This document shows, one piece after another, positions 8,820 to 18,544 of a stretch of DNA of 64,000 bases. The position numbers were made by a program, and so were the translations under genes. The notes beneath the pieces were generated by a model. That model was not told where the DNA came from. It made no database searches and was given only the letters and a program-made list of their open reading frames with translations. Origin of the DNA: Frigoriglobus tundricola (GTDB lineage Bacteria; Planctomycetota; Planctomycetia; Gemmatales; Gemmataceae); NCBI RefSeq assembly GCF_013128195.2, contig NZ_CP053452.2, positions 992,001 to 1,056,000 on the forward strand, given 5' to 3'. Positions within the stretch are counted from its first letter, which is position 1. Each line of letters opens with the position of its first letter.

Positions 8820-10334
8820 ATGAACGCCCTAATTTTCCCCGCGCTCGTACTAGTCTGCGGCGCAGACGATAAGCCACCGGCACCAAAGCTGCCGCTGGGC
8901 AGAGACACGACCTACTTCGTCGGCCCGCTCGACAAGTACGGTTACATCGATTACGAGGCCGCTCTCAACGCCGAGCTGGGCAAGGGCATTACGCCCGACA
9001 GAAACGCCAACGCCCTGCTCCTCCAGGCGTTCGGGCCGGCCCCCGACGGTGGGGACGGCCTGCCGGCGGCGTACTTCAAGTGGCTCGACGTGCCCGTTCC
9101 GCCCAAGGACGGCGACTACTTCCTGAGCCTCAGTGAAGCGCCCACGCGGCTCGGGCTCACACAAGAACAGGTAACCGCGCTGTACGAGTTCCTGGATCGG
9201 GCGATGCTGCGGCCGTGGGCGACAAAGGACTGTCCGCCGCTCGCCGAGTGGCTGAAGGCCAACGAGAAGCCACTGGTCCTGGCGGTCGAAGCGTCCGGGC
9301 GACCGGCGTACTTTAGTCCGCTCGTATCGCGGCGAAAAGAGGGCGAATCGAGCCAACTCCTCGGTGTCCTCCTCTCGACCGCCCAGAAGTGCCGGGAAAC
9401 GGGATACGCTCTGGCCTGCCGGGCCATGTTGAGACTCGGTGAGAAGAAGTCCGACGCGGCCTGGGCCGACATTGACGCCTGTCACCGCCTCGGGCGGCAC
9501 CTCACCTACGGCGGCACCCTGATCGAAACGTTCACCGGCATAGCGGTCTGTGAGATCGCGACGCGTTCCGCGCTCGCGTACCTCGACCGCGCCGACCTCA
9601 CCGCCGCGGACGCGCTCCGCTGCCTGAAAGATCTGCGCGGCATCCGACCGATCGCCCCGGCGGCCGACAAGATCGGAGTCGTCGAACGGGTCATGAGTCT
9701 CGACGCGCTCCAACTGCTCCGCCACGGGAACGGCAAGAAATTGACCGCGGAGGAGCGAAAGGCGATCGAGGCGATCGACTGGACACAGGCGATGCAGGTG
9801 ATGAACGCGTTCTCCGATCGCGTGTCCGCAGCGATGCGGCTCGACGACCGGGCCGCGCGCGAAAAAGTGATCGACGGGATCGAGAAGGACCTGCAGGCGC
9901 TGAAGAAGAAGGGCGAAAGCGAGGACTTTCAGCAACTCCTCAAGGACGCGGGGGCGGGGAAGGCGACCGGCAAGCAGGTCGGTGAGCACCTCGTGACGCT
10001 CTTGACGCCGGCCTTCCAGAAAGTGCAACATGCCTACGACCGCAACGAACAAACGGAGCGGAACCTGCTCGTCGCGTGCGCGCTGGCCGCGTACCGCGCC
10101 GACGCCGGGAAGTACCCCGCACAAATTGCCGACCTCGCTCCCAAGTACCTGGCCGAGGTTCCCGACGACGTGTTCAGCGGTCGGGATCTGACCTACAAAC
10201 TGATGGGCAAGGGATACTTGCTTTACAGCGCCGGCCCCAACGGTGCCGATGACGGTGGGCGGGAACAACGGGACGACCCGCCCGGCGACGATCTCGTCAT
10301 CCGGATGCCGCTCCCGGAACCGAAGAAGAAGTGA
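8820..10334 (+). CDS. Exported protein of unknown function, first of two tandem paralogs
   Basis: The 504-residue product starts with a short hydrophobic signal (ALIFPALVLVCGA). Its conserved body is matched almost end to end by the next gene (for example DTTYFVGPLDKYGYIDYEAALNAE). The last 80 residues resemble the C-terminal region of type II pseudopilins: AAYRADAGKYPAQIADLAPKYL, then a YLLYSAGPNGADDGG turn. No catalytic motif is visible. The ATG at 8820 starts the signal; the upstream in-frame extension is repeat sequence. No good ribosome site is present, and the same CCGGTGCC precedes both paralogs. Confidence 0.75.
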   Translation: MNALIFPALVLVCGADDKPPAPKLPLGRDTTYFVGPLDKYGYIDYEAALNAELGKGITPDRNANALLLQAFGPAPDGGDGLPAAYFKWLDVPVPPKDGDYFLSLSEAPTRLGLTQEQVTALYEFLDRAMLRPWATKDCPPLAEWLKANEKPLVLAVEASGRPAYFSPLVSRRKEGESSQLLGVLLSTAQKCRETGYALACRAMLRLGEKKSDAAWADIDACHRLGRHLTYGGTLIETFTGIAVCEIATRSALAYLDRADLTAADALRCLKDLRGIRPIAPAADKIGVVERVMSLDALQLLRHGNGKKLTAEERKAIEAIDWTQAMQVMNAFSDRVSAAMRLDDRAAREKVIDGIEKDLQALKKKGESEDFQQLLKDAGAGKATGKQVGEHLVTLLTPAFQKVQHAYDRNEQTERNLLVACALAAYRADAGKYPAQIADLAPKYLAEVPDDVFSGRDLTYKLMGKGYLLYSAGPNGADDGGREQRDDPPGDDLVIRMPLPEPKKK

Positions 10335-10359
10335 CGCCGAAGCATTGTGGGGAGCCCCG

Positions 10360-10561
10360 GAAAGTCGGTCACCCGCTCCGCGAGTAACACCACGCACCGA
10401 ATCCGAAATGGAAGCGCGGTACTCGCTTCGCGAAGAACGCCTTCTACTCACTCCTCGTAGCCAAGGGCGCAACTCGCGGAGCGAGTCGCCTACATTCTCA
10501 GACACCCGCCCTTCTCGTCGAATGTGAGGGCGCGACTCGCGGAGCGTGTTACCGACTTTCC
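10360..10561. repeat. Imperfect nested inverted repeats between the paralogs
   Basis: GAAAGTCGGTCACCCGCTCC near 10360 pairs imperfectly with the region around 10534-10561. Inside are further ACTCGCGGAGCG motifs. It fills the 10335-10646 gap between the paralogs and is reminiscent of the GCTCCGCG palindrome at 8646. Confidence 0.65.
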
Positions 10562-10646
10562 CGAACCGAAGACTCGGCCCGGGCCACCCGATCCGTAACA
10601 GTAACCCACCCAACTCGCTGGAACCGATCCCCACCCCGGTGCCCCC

Positions 10647-12182
10647 ATGAACGCACTCGCACTTCCGCTCCTCCTGTTCGTTGCGTCCGCGGACGAGAAG
10701 CCGCCGGCGCCGAAGCTGCCGCTCGGCAAGGACACGACGTACGTCGTCGGCCCGCTCGACAAGCACGGCTACATCGATTACGAAGCCGCGCTCAATGCCG
10801 AGATGAGCAAGGGCGTCAACCCGAACAAGAACGCCAACGTCCTGCTCGTCCAGTCGTTCGGGCCGGCGCCCGAGGGCGGAGACGGGATGCCGGCCGAATA
10901 CTTCAAATGGCTCGACGTTCCGGCCCCGCCCAAGGACGGCGACTACTTCCTGGGCATCTACAAGGTCGCGCACGACAAGCTCGGCCTTACGCAGGAACAA
11001 ATGGAGGCGCTGTACGAGTTCATGGGCCGCGCCAACCAGCGCCCGTGGGCCGCGAAGGACTGCGTGCCGCTGGCCGAATGGCTGAAGATCAACGAGAGGC
11101 CGTTGGCGACCGCCATCGAGGCCACCAAACGGCCGGAGTACTTCAACCCGCTCACGTCGCGGCGGTCAGAGGGCGAGTCGAGCAATCTCATCGGCGCGCT
11201 GCTGCCGACCGTCCAGAAGTGCCGAGAAATCGCCTCCGCTCTGACCTGCCGGGCCATGCTCAAGCTCGGCGAGAAGAAGTACGACGACGCCTGGGCCGAC
11301 ATCTACGCCTGTCACCGCCTCGGCCGGCTCCTCACGCGCGGCGCCACCCTGATCGAAACCCTCGTCGGCATCGCGATCTCTCAGATCGCGACGAATGCCA
11401 CGCTCGCCTATCTGGACCGCGCGGACCTCTCCGCCAAACAGACGCTCGAGCGGCTGAAGGAACTGCACGCGCTCCCGCCGGTCGCGGCACTGGCCGACAA
11501 GATCGGCACCGGCGAACGGATGATGGGCCTCGACGGGCTCCAGTTGGTGCGCCGCGGCGGCCACCTGGAGCGCCCGAACGTCAAGCCGACCCCGGAGGAG
11601 CTGAAGGCGCTGGAGAAGATCGATTGGGTGCCGGCGATGCAGGCGCTGAACGCGCACTACGACCGCACAGCGGCGGCGATGCGAATCAAGGACCGGGCCG
11701 CACGCGAAAAGGAGTTCGACGTGATCGAGAAGGAACTGGACGAACGGGTGAAAGTGGGCCGCACCCTGGAGAGTCTTCAGAAGCTCATCAGTGACGCGGG
11801 CGAGGGCAAGGTCACCGGCAAGAAGATCGGCGACGTCCTCGTCGCCCTGCTCGCACCGGGGGTGCGCAAAATCCAACAGGCCCACGATCGCGTCACGCAG
11901 GTCGAGCGCAACCTGCACGTCGCGTTCGCGCTGGCGGCGTACCGCAAAGACAACGGGGCCTACCCGACGAAGCTCGCCGACCTCGCCCCGGCGTACCTCG
12001 CGGCGGTGCCGGACGACCTCTTCGCGAACCAGCCCATCATCTACAAGCCGGACGCGAAGGGGTACTTGCTCTACAGCGTCGGCCCGAACGGCAGGGACGA
12101 CGGCGGCCGGTGGTACAACGACGACCCGCCCGGCGACGATCCGAACGTCCGCATGCCGCTCCCGGAACTGAAGAAGAAGTAA
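10647..12182 (+). CDS. Exported protein of unknown function, second tandem paralog
   Basis: The 511-residue product is clearly a duplicate of the previous gene. It shares the order of blocks: PPAPKLPLGKDTTYVVGPLD, AFGPAP/SFGPAP, YFKWLDVPAPPKDGDYFL, AWADIYACHRLGR, and the pseudopilin-like C-terminal AAYRKDNGAYPTKLADLAP. The signal is MNALALPLLLFVASA. It ends in KKK like its neighbour. An IS1595-family element begins 7 bases past its stop, and a hairpin that could have been its terminator now sits on the far side of the element. Confidence 0.76.
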   Translation: MNALALPLLLFVASADEKPPAPKLPLGKDTTYVVGPLDKHGYIDYEAALNAEMSKGVNPNKNANVLLVQSFGPAPEGGDGMPAEYFKWLDVPAPPKDGDYFLGIYKVAHDKLGLTQEQMEALYEFMGRANQRPWAAKDCVPLAEWLKINERPLATAIEATKRPEYFNPLTSRRSEGESSNLIGALLPTVQKCREIASALTCRAMLKLGEKKYDDAWADIYACHRLGRLLTRGATLIETLVGIAISQIATNATLAYLDRADLSAKQTLERLKELHALPPVAALADKIGTGERMMGLDGLQLVRRGGHLERPNVKPTPEELKALEKIDWVPAMQALNAHYDRTAAAMRIKDRAAREKEFDVIEKELDERVKVGRTLESLQKLISDAGEGKVTGKKIGDVLVALLAPGVRKIQQAHDRVTQVERNLHVAFALAAYRKDNGAYPTKLADLAPAYLAAVPDDLFANQPIIYKPDAKGYLLYSVGPNGRDDGGRWYNDDPPGDDPNVRMPLPELKKK

Positions 12183-12189
12183 AAAAGTC

Positions 12190-13241
12190 GGCTCATGAGG
12201 CCGTCGGGGTGGACAGGGGCAGGCCCAGTAGTGTGCGGACCATGCCCGCAACGCCGACCTTGTTGTATGCCCATTGGAAGACGGCAACGTACTGGTGGAG
12301 GTAGTGCTTGCTGATCCCGCGGAACGGTCGCAGGAACGTGCGGAGGGCCGCCCACAGGCCCTCGAGCGTGTTATCGTGGACCTCGCGGATCCCGTCCCCG
12401 TCGTCATCCCGAGCCCACTCCCGTTGGCCCGGGGTGTGGTTCACCGTGGCATGCCCGCGGCCCTCCGCGGACAGCCGTGCGTACCCCGACCACTCATCCG
12501 TGTATACGGTCGCGCCATCATCGGTATGTTCGGTCACGAACGCGATCAGGGTCTCCTGGTCCGTTCGTTCGACGACCTCCAGGACGATGGCCCCGGTGTC
12601 CCGGCTCACCACCCCGACCACCGGCGGGCGGTCGTTGGCGAAGTTCCCGTGCCCGCGCCGCTTGTTGGCCCGGCGTCGGGGCGGGTCGTCCGGGTTCGGG
12701 TGCCGGACCCCTTTTTTCCCCCGCATTCTGGAACATCTCGTCCGCTTCGGTCTCCGAGCCGGGGATCGCGCCGACCTGCGTGGCGGCTCCCGCGGCGCGT
12801 TCCTGGAACCGGTGCCGCAGATCCAGCAGGTGCATCCGATCGCACCCCAGTTCTCGCGCCAGTTGAGCGGTCGGGGTTCCTTGCGCGAACCCGCGGAAGA
12901 TCAGAACCCACTGGGCCGGGGGCCGACGGGTGCCGTGGAGCGGGGTTCCGGTGTACGCATTGAACACCCGACCGCAATGGGTGCATCGGTAGTCCAGGAC
13001 CGGTGCCCGATGCCGGGCCTGAACCCCCATCCCATCGGACCGGTGGCACCGCGGGCACGACAGACCGTCGGGGTGCAGCAAATCGACCAGATACCGGTAG
13101 CACGCGCCTGGGTCCATCAGGTCCACGATCGGGAAGTCCATCTCCCGGCCTCCAAAACCACGGCTACCCAACACCGGCGTACTCTAACGCTCGACCGGGG
13201 AATGGGAAAAGACCAGTTCCACCCCGACGGCCTCATGAGCC
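12190..13241 (-). mobile_element. IS1595-family insertion sequence (1052 bp)
   Basis: Perfect 24-bp terminal inverted repeats bound the element (12190-12213 and 13218-13241; left end GGCTCATGAGGCCGTCGGGG). The flanking nonamers AAAAAAGTC and AAACAAGTC differ by one base and may be remnants of a target duplication, though the family usually makes 8 bp. The transposase is on the minus strand and split by a frameshift. The transposase stop lies inside the left repeat. Confidence 0.88.
12193..13141 (-). pseudogene. IS1595-family transposase, split by a +1 frameshift
   Basis: The first part (13141 to about 12722) holds the N-terminal zinc ribbon (CPRC...CTHCG) and LARELGCDRMHLLDLRHRFQ, then TEADEMFQNAG. 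The second part (open from 12726) continues with RRANKRRGHG, the DDE-type core (YTDEWSGYARL) and NTLEGLWAALRTFLRPFRGI. The two frames meet in a run read on the minus strand as GGGGGAAAAAAGGGG. One A fewer would restore a single 315-residue protein, so this is an indel, a sequencing error, or slippage in a homopolymer. GGAGG lies 7 bases before the ATG at 13141. Confidence 0.85.
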
Positions 13242-13256
13242 AAACAAGTCAGAACC

Positions 13257-13284
13257 AGAGACGGGGGCGGCGGCTCCCGTCTCT
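13257..13284 (+). terminator. Hairpin displaced from the upstream paralog by the IS
   Basis: AGAGACGGG (13257-13265) and CCCGTCTCT (13276-13284) form a perfect 9-bp stem followed by GCTTTGG. Without the IS it would lie about 20-40 bases after the stop of the second paralog at 12182. That is the expected terminator position. Confidence 0.55.
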
Positions 13285-13407
13285 GCTTTGGTGGCGGCCA
13301 GAAACAACTACGCCCGATCTCCTTTCCGCTCCAACAGCCCACGTCTTGCGGTTGCGCGTCTGCTATTTTGGCTACAGGTGCCTCTGCTCCCGTCCGGGTC
13401 CCGCCCC

Positions 13408-14901
13408 ATGAGTTCTGACCGCGATGCGCTGTTCGCTGCCATCCGGGATAATCCGGAGGAGGACACCCCGCGGCTCATGTTCGCCGACTGGCTCGATGAG
13501 CACGGCGAACACGAGCGGGCCGAGTTCGTGCGCCTCCAGTGCGAACTCGCACAACTCGCCGACGACGCCAGCGACAGCCAGGCGGTGTACGAGTTCCTCC
13601 GCGACCGCGACCACGTCACCCGGCCGTCGGCCGACTGGACGCGAATCGACGACGGCATCCACCGCCGCATCGCGCTCGACCTCCGTGCGGCCGATCTGTT
13701 CAGGCGGCACGGCCGGGCGTGGGGGCCGCAACTGCCGAAAAAGTCCGGGGTCGAGTGGTCCGGGTTCCACCGCGGGTTCGCGCACCACGTTTCGCTCGGC
13801 AACCTCCGGAAGCTCGCGGCACTGGCGCCGCAGTTGCGAGGCGCCGCGCCGGCGGTCACGCTCGTTTCGACCGATTTCACCGCCCGCGTCGTCGAACAAC
13901 TCGCGGACGCCGGGTTATTGGGATGGGTGCGCGGACTGGTGCTGAACAGCGAACACGCGTCCGGGTTGCGCGAGTTGGGCCGCCACCCGGACGCGGCCTC
14001 GGTGCGGACGCTCAAGGTGCGGGGGCACGGGGCCGGCATCGAGCTCGTGTCCGCGTTGGCCGAAACGCCGCACTGGACCGGCCTGCACACCCTCGACCTG
14101 TCCGAAACCATCAGCGCGCCCGCGGACGCCGAGATCCTGTTCCGCACGCGCTCGTTGCACTCGCTGCGGCGGCTGCACATCTCGGGTGCCGGTCGCTGGA
14201 CCGCCGACACGGTCCGCGCGCTCACCGCGGGCGGGTTCGCCGGTCTCACGTCCCTGCGCCTCGCCGAGTGCGGTCTGGTCGACGACGCGGCCGAGGTGCT
14301 GGCCGCCGGCCCGCACCTCACGAGCCTGCGCACCCTGGACCTGGGCCACAACCGCCTCACGGGCCGTGGGGTTACGGCGCTGTTGTGTTCGCCGCACCTC
14401 GCGAACGTCGCGTTCCTGGGCCTGGAGGGGAACCGGTGTACCGGGCTGTACGCGGGGCGGATGGCGACCGCCGAACCCGGCGGGCTGCGGTTGCTCCACT
14501 GCCACGGGTGCCGCTTCATCGCCTCCGACGTTCACAAACTCGCCCGCAGTCCGCGCCTCCGCACGCTCTGGTATCTGGACCTCGACGACAACGGCCTCGG
14601 CCCCACCGCGGTGCGCGAAATCGTGCGGGGGTTCGGGAAGCGGTGCCCGCCGGTCGTTTGGCTCACGCACAACCAGATCGGTGACAGCGGGGCGGCGCAC
14701 ATCGCGAAATCGAAAGCCGCGGCCGGGCTGCGGGTGTTGCACCTGAAGCACAACGCGGGGATGACCGATGCCGGCGTTCGTGCCCTGCTCGACAGCCCGC
14801 ACCTCGCCAATTTGGACGGCCTCGGCGTTTCAACGGAAAGCGACGAACTGAACGCCCGCCTCCGCACCCGGTTCCGGCACTCCGATCTCGATTACCCGTG
14901 A
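13408..14901 (+). CDS. TIGR02996 domain protein with leucine-rich repeats
   Basis: The 497-residue product opens with the TIGR02996 repeat-companion domain (DRDALFAAIRDNPEEDTPRL, then FADWLDEHGEHERAEFVRLQ), which is typical of Gemmata. From about residue 170 it carries ribonuclease-inhibitor-type leucine-rich repeats (LTSLRTLDLGHNRLTGRGVT, LRVLHLKHNAGMTDAGVRAL). Such repeats usually mediate protein contacts. There is no signal peptide. The ATG at 13408 places TIGR02996 at the very N terminus as in other members; a longer upstream frame runs into the IS end and is not used. Role unknown. Confidence 0.88.
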   Translation: MSSDRDALFAAIRDNPEEDTPRLMFADWLDEHGEHERAEFVRLQCELAQLADDASDSQAVYEFLRDRDHVTRPSADWTRIDDGIHRRIALDLRAADLFRRHGRAWGPQLPKKSGVEWSGFHRGFAHHVSLGNLRKLAALAPQLRGAAPAVTLVSTDFTARVVEQLADAGLLGWVRGLVLNSEHASGLRELGRHPDAASVRTLKVRGHGAGIELVSALAETPHWTGLHTLDLSETISAPADAEILFRTRSLHSLRRLHISGAGRWTADTVRALTAGGFAGLTSLRLAECGLVDDAAEVLAAGPHLTSLRTLDLGHNRLTGRGVTALLCSPHLANVAFLGLEGNRCTGLYAGRMATAEPGGLRLLHCHGCRFIASDVHKLARSPRLRTLWYLDLDDNGLGPTAVREIVRGFGKRCPPVVWLTHNQIGDSGAAHIAKSKAAAGLRVLHLKHNAGMTDAGVRALLDSPHLANLDGLGVSTESDELNARLRTRFRHSDLDYP

Positions 14902-15151
14902 CACGTGATCCGGTAAAGCGACAGCACTGATGGACGCATGTCTGACGCACTCATCCGTTCCCGACGCCACGCCCCGCGAAGCAAATTCCGTTAGCTGAAA
15001 CAGCGGAGAGCGGGCAGAATACCGACGCCCAACGTGGCCCGCCCTGGGCCGGTGCGAGCCCCACTCGCGGTTGCCGAGCCGTTGCGAAGGCGGGTCGGGT
15101 CGGGTACACTTCTCTCATCCTGCCCCGCTCTCACTTTTCCGGAACCCTCCC

Positions 15152-16630
15152 ATGCTGCGCAGTCGGTTCACCCCACGCGCGTCTGCCGCTCGCGTTTTGG
15201 TCCTCGTGGTCGTTTCCGTCTTCGGGGCGGCGCAACCGGCGTCGGCACAACAGCCCAAGCCCGTGAGCTTTATCAACGACGTGGCCCCGATCCTGAAGGA
15301 GAACTGCCTCGCCTGCCACGACGCGAAGAAGAAGTCCGGCAAGTACGACATGACCACCTACGACAAGATCCGCGCGGGCGGGGCCAACGGCGACCCCGTC
15401 GCCCCGGGCAAGCCGGACGCGAGCGAGTTCCACGCGCTCATCGTGACCACCGAACAGCGCCGGATGCCCCCGCGCGACAAGGGCGAGGCGGTTCCCAAGG
15501 ACAAGGCCGCGGTGATCGAGCAGTGGATCAAGGAGGGCGCGAAGCTGGACGCCGGCCTCGACCCGAAAGCCGATCTGGTGAAGGAGCTGCGCGTGCGGTG
15601 GAAGCCGCCCGTGCCGCCGAAGGCGTACCCGTTCGCGACCATCGTCAACGCACTCGCCTTCACCCCGGACGGTAAACACCTCGTCGTCGGCGGGCACCAC
15701 GAACTGACCGTATGGGAGATCGCCACCGGCAAGCTGGTGAAACGGGTCTACACGCGGGCCGAGCGCGCGTACGGCCTCGAGTTCCTTCCGGACGGCAAGC
15801 TGGTCGTCGCCGGCGGGCGCCCCGGACAGGAAGGCGACGTCCGCGTGTACGACCTCAAGGCCAAGGGGAAAACCGAGGGGGACGTCGAGGTTCTCGACGG
15901 CGTGAACGACCAGGCCGTGCTGGTGAAGCACCTGTTCGACGTCGAAGACTCGGTGCTGTGCCTCGCGATCACGCCGGACGGCAAGACGCTCGCCGCCGGC
16001 GGGTGCGACCGCGCCGTGCGCGTATTCGACCTCTCCGAGGGAGTCGATAAGGCGAAGCTGACCCAGACGGTCGAGAACCATGCCGACTGGGTGCTGGGCT
16101 GTGCCCTTTCCGCCGACGGCAAGTACCTCGTCACCGCGGGCCGGGACAAGACGGCGAAGGTGTGGGACCTGAAGGCGAAGGAGTCGGTCGTCACGTTCCC
16201 GGAGCACCAGAACATCGTGTACGCCGTCGCGGTGAAGGCCGACGGCAGCGCCGGGTTCTCGGTGGGCGCCGACAAACAGGTCCGCACGTGGAAGCCGAAC
16301 GGCGAGGGCAAGCAGGTGAAGAACGCGGGCGGCCACGGCGACGACGTGTTCAAGATCGTCGCCAACCCGAAACAACCGCTGCTCGCGACCTCCAGCGCCG
16401 ACAAGACGGTACGGCTGTGGAACCCGGACACGTTGGCCGCGGGCAAGTCGCTGGCGGGCCTCACGGACTACGTGTACACGGTCGCGTTCAGCCCGGATGG
16501 CGAACGGGTGGCCGGCGGCAGCTATGACGGCAGTGTCGCGGTGTGGACCGTGAAAGACGGGGCGCTCGTGAAGGCGTTCAACGCCAGCCCCGGGTTCGTC
16601 ACCAAGGAGCCCGAACAGAAGAAGAAGTGA
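15152..16630 (+). CDS. Planctomycete cytochrome c-like/WD40 protein
   Basis: The 492-residue exported protein has a signal peptide ending near QPASAQ and a planctomycete-type cytochrome domain. That domain has a CLACH haem motif (Cys52, Cys55, His56) and a distal MPPRDKGEAV that may supply a Met ligand. From about residue 165 a WD40 propeller follows, with units such as ITPDGKTLAAGGCDRAVRVF and ADGKYLVTAGRDKTAKVWDL. It probably acts in the periplasm or on the membrane. The combination is common in planctomycetes but its function is not defined. GGAA is the only ribosome-like site before the ATG at 15152. Confidence 0.88.
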   Translation: MLRSRFTPRASAARVLVLVVVSVFGAAQPASAQQPKPVSFINDVAPILKENCLACHDAKKKSGKYDMTTYDKIRAGGANGDPVAPGKPDASEFHALIVTTEQRRMPPRDKGEAVPKDKAAVIEQWIKEGAKLDAGLDPKADLVKELRVRWKPPVPPKAYPFATIVNALAFTPDGKHLVVGGHHELTVWEIATGKLVKRVYTRAERAYGLEFLPDGKLVVAGGRPGQEGDVRVYDLKAKGKTEGDVEVLDGVNDQAVLVKHLFDVEDSVLCLAITPDGKTLAAGGCDRAVRVFDLSEGVDKAKLTQTVENHADWVLGCALSADGKYLVTAGRDKTAKVWDLKAKESVVTFPEHQNIVYAVAVKADGSAGFSVGADKQVRTWKPNGEGKQVKNAGGHGDDVFKIVANPKQPLLATSSADKTVRLWNPDTLAAGKSLAGLTDYVYTVAFSPDGERVAGGSYDGSVAVWTVKDGALVKAFNASPGFVTKEPEQKKK

Positions 16631-16679
16631 CACTCGCGGCATTCGGAACGGGCAAAAGAGAGATGAGCCACAGATGAAC

Positions 16680-16774
16680 GACAAGGCAGAATGAGCCACA
16701 GATGGACGCAGATTAATTTTTCTTGTATTAATCTGCGTCCATCTGCGTTCATCTGTGGCTCATTCTGCCTTGTC
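16680..16774. terminator. Large palindrome between convergent genes
   Basis: The GACAAGGCAGAATGAGCCAC arm at 16680-16717 pairs with 16727-16774. The right arm has a 10-base extra segment, and the loop TTTTCTTGT is T-rich. It lies between the stops at 16630 and 16783 and could end transcription from both sides. A partial copy of the left arm (GAGCCACAGATGAACG) precedes it. Confidence 0.6.
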
Positions 16775-16782
16775 TGCGACCC

Positions 16783-18375
16783 TCACTCGTTCGCGCGATC
16801 GGTCAGCCCCTTCGCCCGGCGGACCAGTTCCACGAACTCTTTCCGGTGGCCGTTCGGGTCGTAACCGCTCGCACCCGTAGCCCGTTCGATCACGGCGTCG
16901 AAGTTCGCGTCGCCCTTGAATGCCGAGTCCCGCAACACCAGCCCGAACTCCGCCACTGCCGCCGCGAACCGAAGGTCCTCGCTGCCCCGCGCCCCGCCCG
17001 CACCCGTGAGGACGGCGGCCAGCTCCTTACTCTGCTCGCCGTCGGGGTGCTTGTACCGCATCTTCACCGTCAGCCACTCGTCGGCGTTGCCGGCGGTCCC
17101 GGCCGGCGCCTGGTACTTGTGCGGGTCCACCGCCGGCAGGTCGATGCTCACGCCGACCGGCACGATCTCGTACAGCGCGGTGACCGTGTGCCCGCTCCCC
17201 ATGTCGCCCGCGTCCTTCGCGTCGTTCTTGAAGTCCTCCTGGTTCAGCAGCCGGTTCTCGTAGCCGATCAGGCGGTAGGCGGCCACCTTCGCGGGGTTGA
17301 AATCGATCTGGAACTTCACGTCCTTCGCCACGCAGACGAGCGCGCCGCCCTGTTCCACGAACACCTTGCGGGCCTCGTCAATCGTGTCGAGGTACGCGTA
17401 GTGGCCGTTGCCGTGGGTCGCGAGCGTTTCGAGTTCCTGATTCTTCAGGTTGCCCATGCCGAAACCGAGGACGGTGAGGAACACGCGGCTGGCGCGCTCC
17501 TTCTCGATGAGCTGCTTCAGCTCGCTCCCGTTGTGGGCGCCGACGTTGAAATCCCCGTCGGTGCAGAGGATCACGCGGTTGGCGCCGCCCTCGATGAACG
17601 AGCGGCGGGCCATTTCGTAGGCGAGCTGGATGCCGCCCTCACCGTTCGTGCTGCCGCCGGCGCTCAGGCCGTTGACCACGGCGCGGATGGCCTGTTTGCG
17701 GTCGCCGCTGGTGGGCGTGAGCTTGAGGCCCGCTTCGCCCGCGTAGGTCACGATGGTCACGCGGTCCCGCGCGGTCAGTTGGTCGATGAGCAGGTTGAGG
17801 GCACGTTTCACGAGGGGGAGCCGGTTCTCGGACGCCATCGAGCCGGAGGTGTCGATGAGGAACACCAGGTTGCGGGCCGGCATCTCGGAGCCTTCGAGCG
17901 ATTTCGCCCGCACCCCGATCCGCGCCAGCTTGTGGTCGGTCTTCCACGGGCACGGGGCGATCTCGAGGTTCAGCGACACGGGGGCGTCGCCGGTCGGGTT
18001 CGGGTAGCGATAGGGGAAGTAGTTCACGAGTTCCGCCAAGAGCACCGCGTCCTTCGGCGGCAGTTTGTTTTGCTGGGTGATGAACCGGCGGACGTTCGAG
18101 TACGACGCCGTGTTCACATCGGCCGAGAAGGTGGACCGCGGTTCGACCAGCGGCGAGCGGAACTCGTTCTCCACGATCGCGCCGTAGGTCTCGGCGTTCA
18201 GCTTGTTGAAATCGCCCGGGTTAGCCTTGGAGGCAATGTCGCGCCTGGCCGCTTCCATTTGAGGGCCGCCCCCGCCGCAGCCGATAAGGCCGAGGGACAG
18301 TGCGCCGAAGCCGAGGGCCAGCGCGACCGCGTGTACGTACCGCTTCCGTCGCCCGTACGGGCTCATCTGGGACAT
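16783..18375 (-). CDS. VWA-domain lipoprotein (YfbK-like)
   Basis: The 530-residue product has a lipoprotein signal with lipobox LIGC (Cys33). The N-terminal segment typical of the YfbK group follows (FSADVNTASYSNVRRFI, LVNYFPYRYP). A von Willebrand factor A domain comes next, with a complete metal-site start DTSGSM and a TDGDFNVG strand. The C-terminal DUF3520-like region has KDVKFQIDFNPAKVAAYRLI. It is probably tethered to a membrane and binds protein partners. The ATG at 18375 is supported by GGAG 6 bases upstream. It is divergent from the TGA-containing gene at 18545. Confidence 0.88.
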   Translation of the reverse strand: MSQMSPYGRRKRYVHAVALALGFGALSLGLIGCGGGGPQMEAARRDIASKANPGDFNKLNAETYGAIVENEFRSPLVEPRSTFSADVNTASYSNVRRFITQQNKLPPKDAVLLAELVNYFPYRYPNPTGDAPVSLNLEIAPCPWKTDHKLARIGVRAKSLEGSEMPARNLVFLIDTSGSMASENRLPLVKRALNLLIDQLTARDRVTIVTYAGEAGLKLTPTSGDRKQAIRAVVNGLSAGGSTNGEGGIQLAYEMARRSFIEGGANRVILCTDGDFNVGAHNGSELKQLIEKERASRVFLTVLGFGMGNLKNQELETLATHGNGHYAYLDTIDEARKVFVEQGGALVCVAKDVKFQIDFNPAKVAAYRLIGYENRLLNQEDFKNDAKDAGDMGSGHTVTALYEIVPVGVSIDLPAVDPHKYQAPAGTAGNADEWLTVKMRYKHPDGEQSKELAAVLTGAGGARGSEDLRFAAAVAEFGLVLRDSAFKGDANFDAVIERATGASGYDPNGHRKEFVELVRRAKGLTDRANE

Positions 18376-18544
18376 GACGCTCTCCACAACGTGATTAAGA
18401 AACGGCTCGACGACTTGCTGAAGAACTGAGCCCGCCGCGCGCCGTTTATTCCCGAAGGAAAAATCGGCCCGCGCAAACGCGGCGCCGGGGTCCGTTGTTG
18501 GACCGGTACGCCGCCACGTTGCCTCCCCGTCCGAGGGCGCGTCC

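Noticed and set aside
12193..13241. Two independent transposase genes
   Set aside because: The two frames are halves of one IS1595 transposase inside a single pair of terminal repeats.
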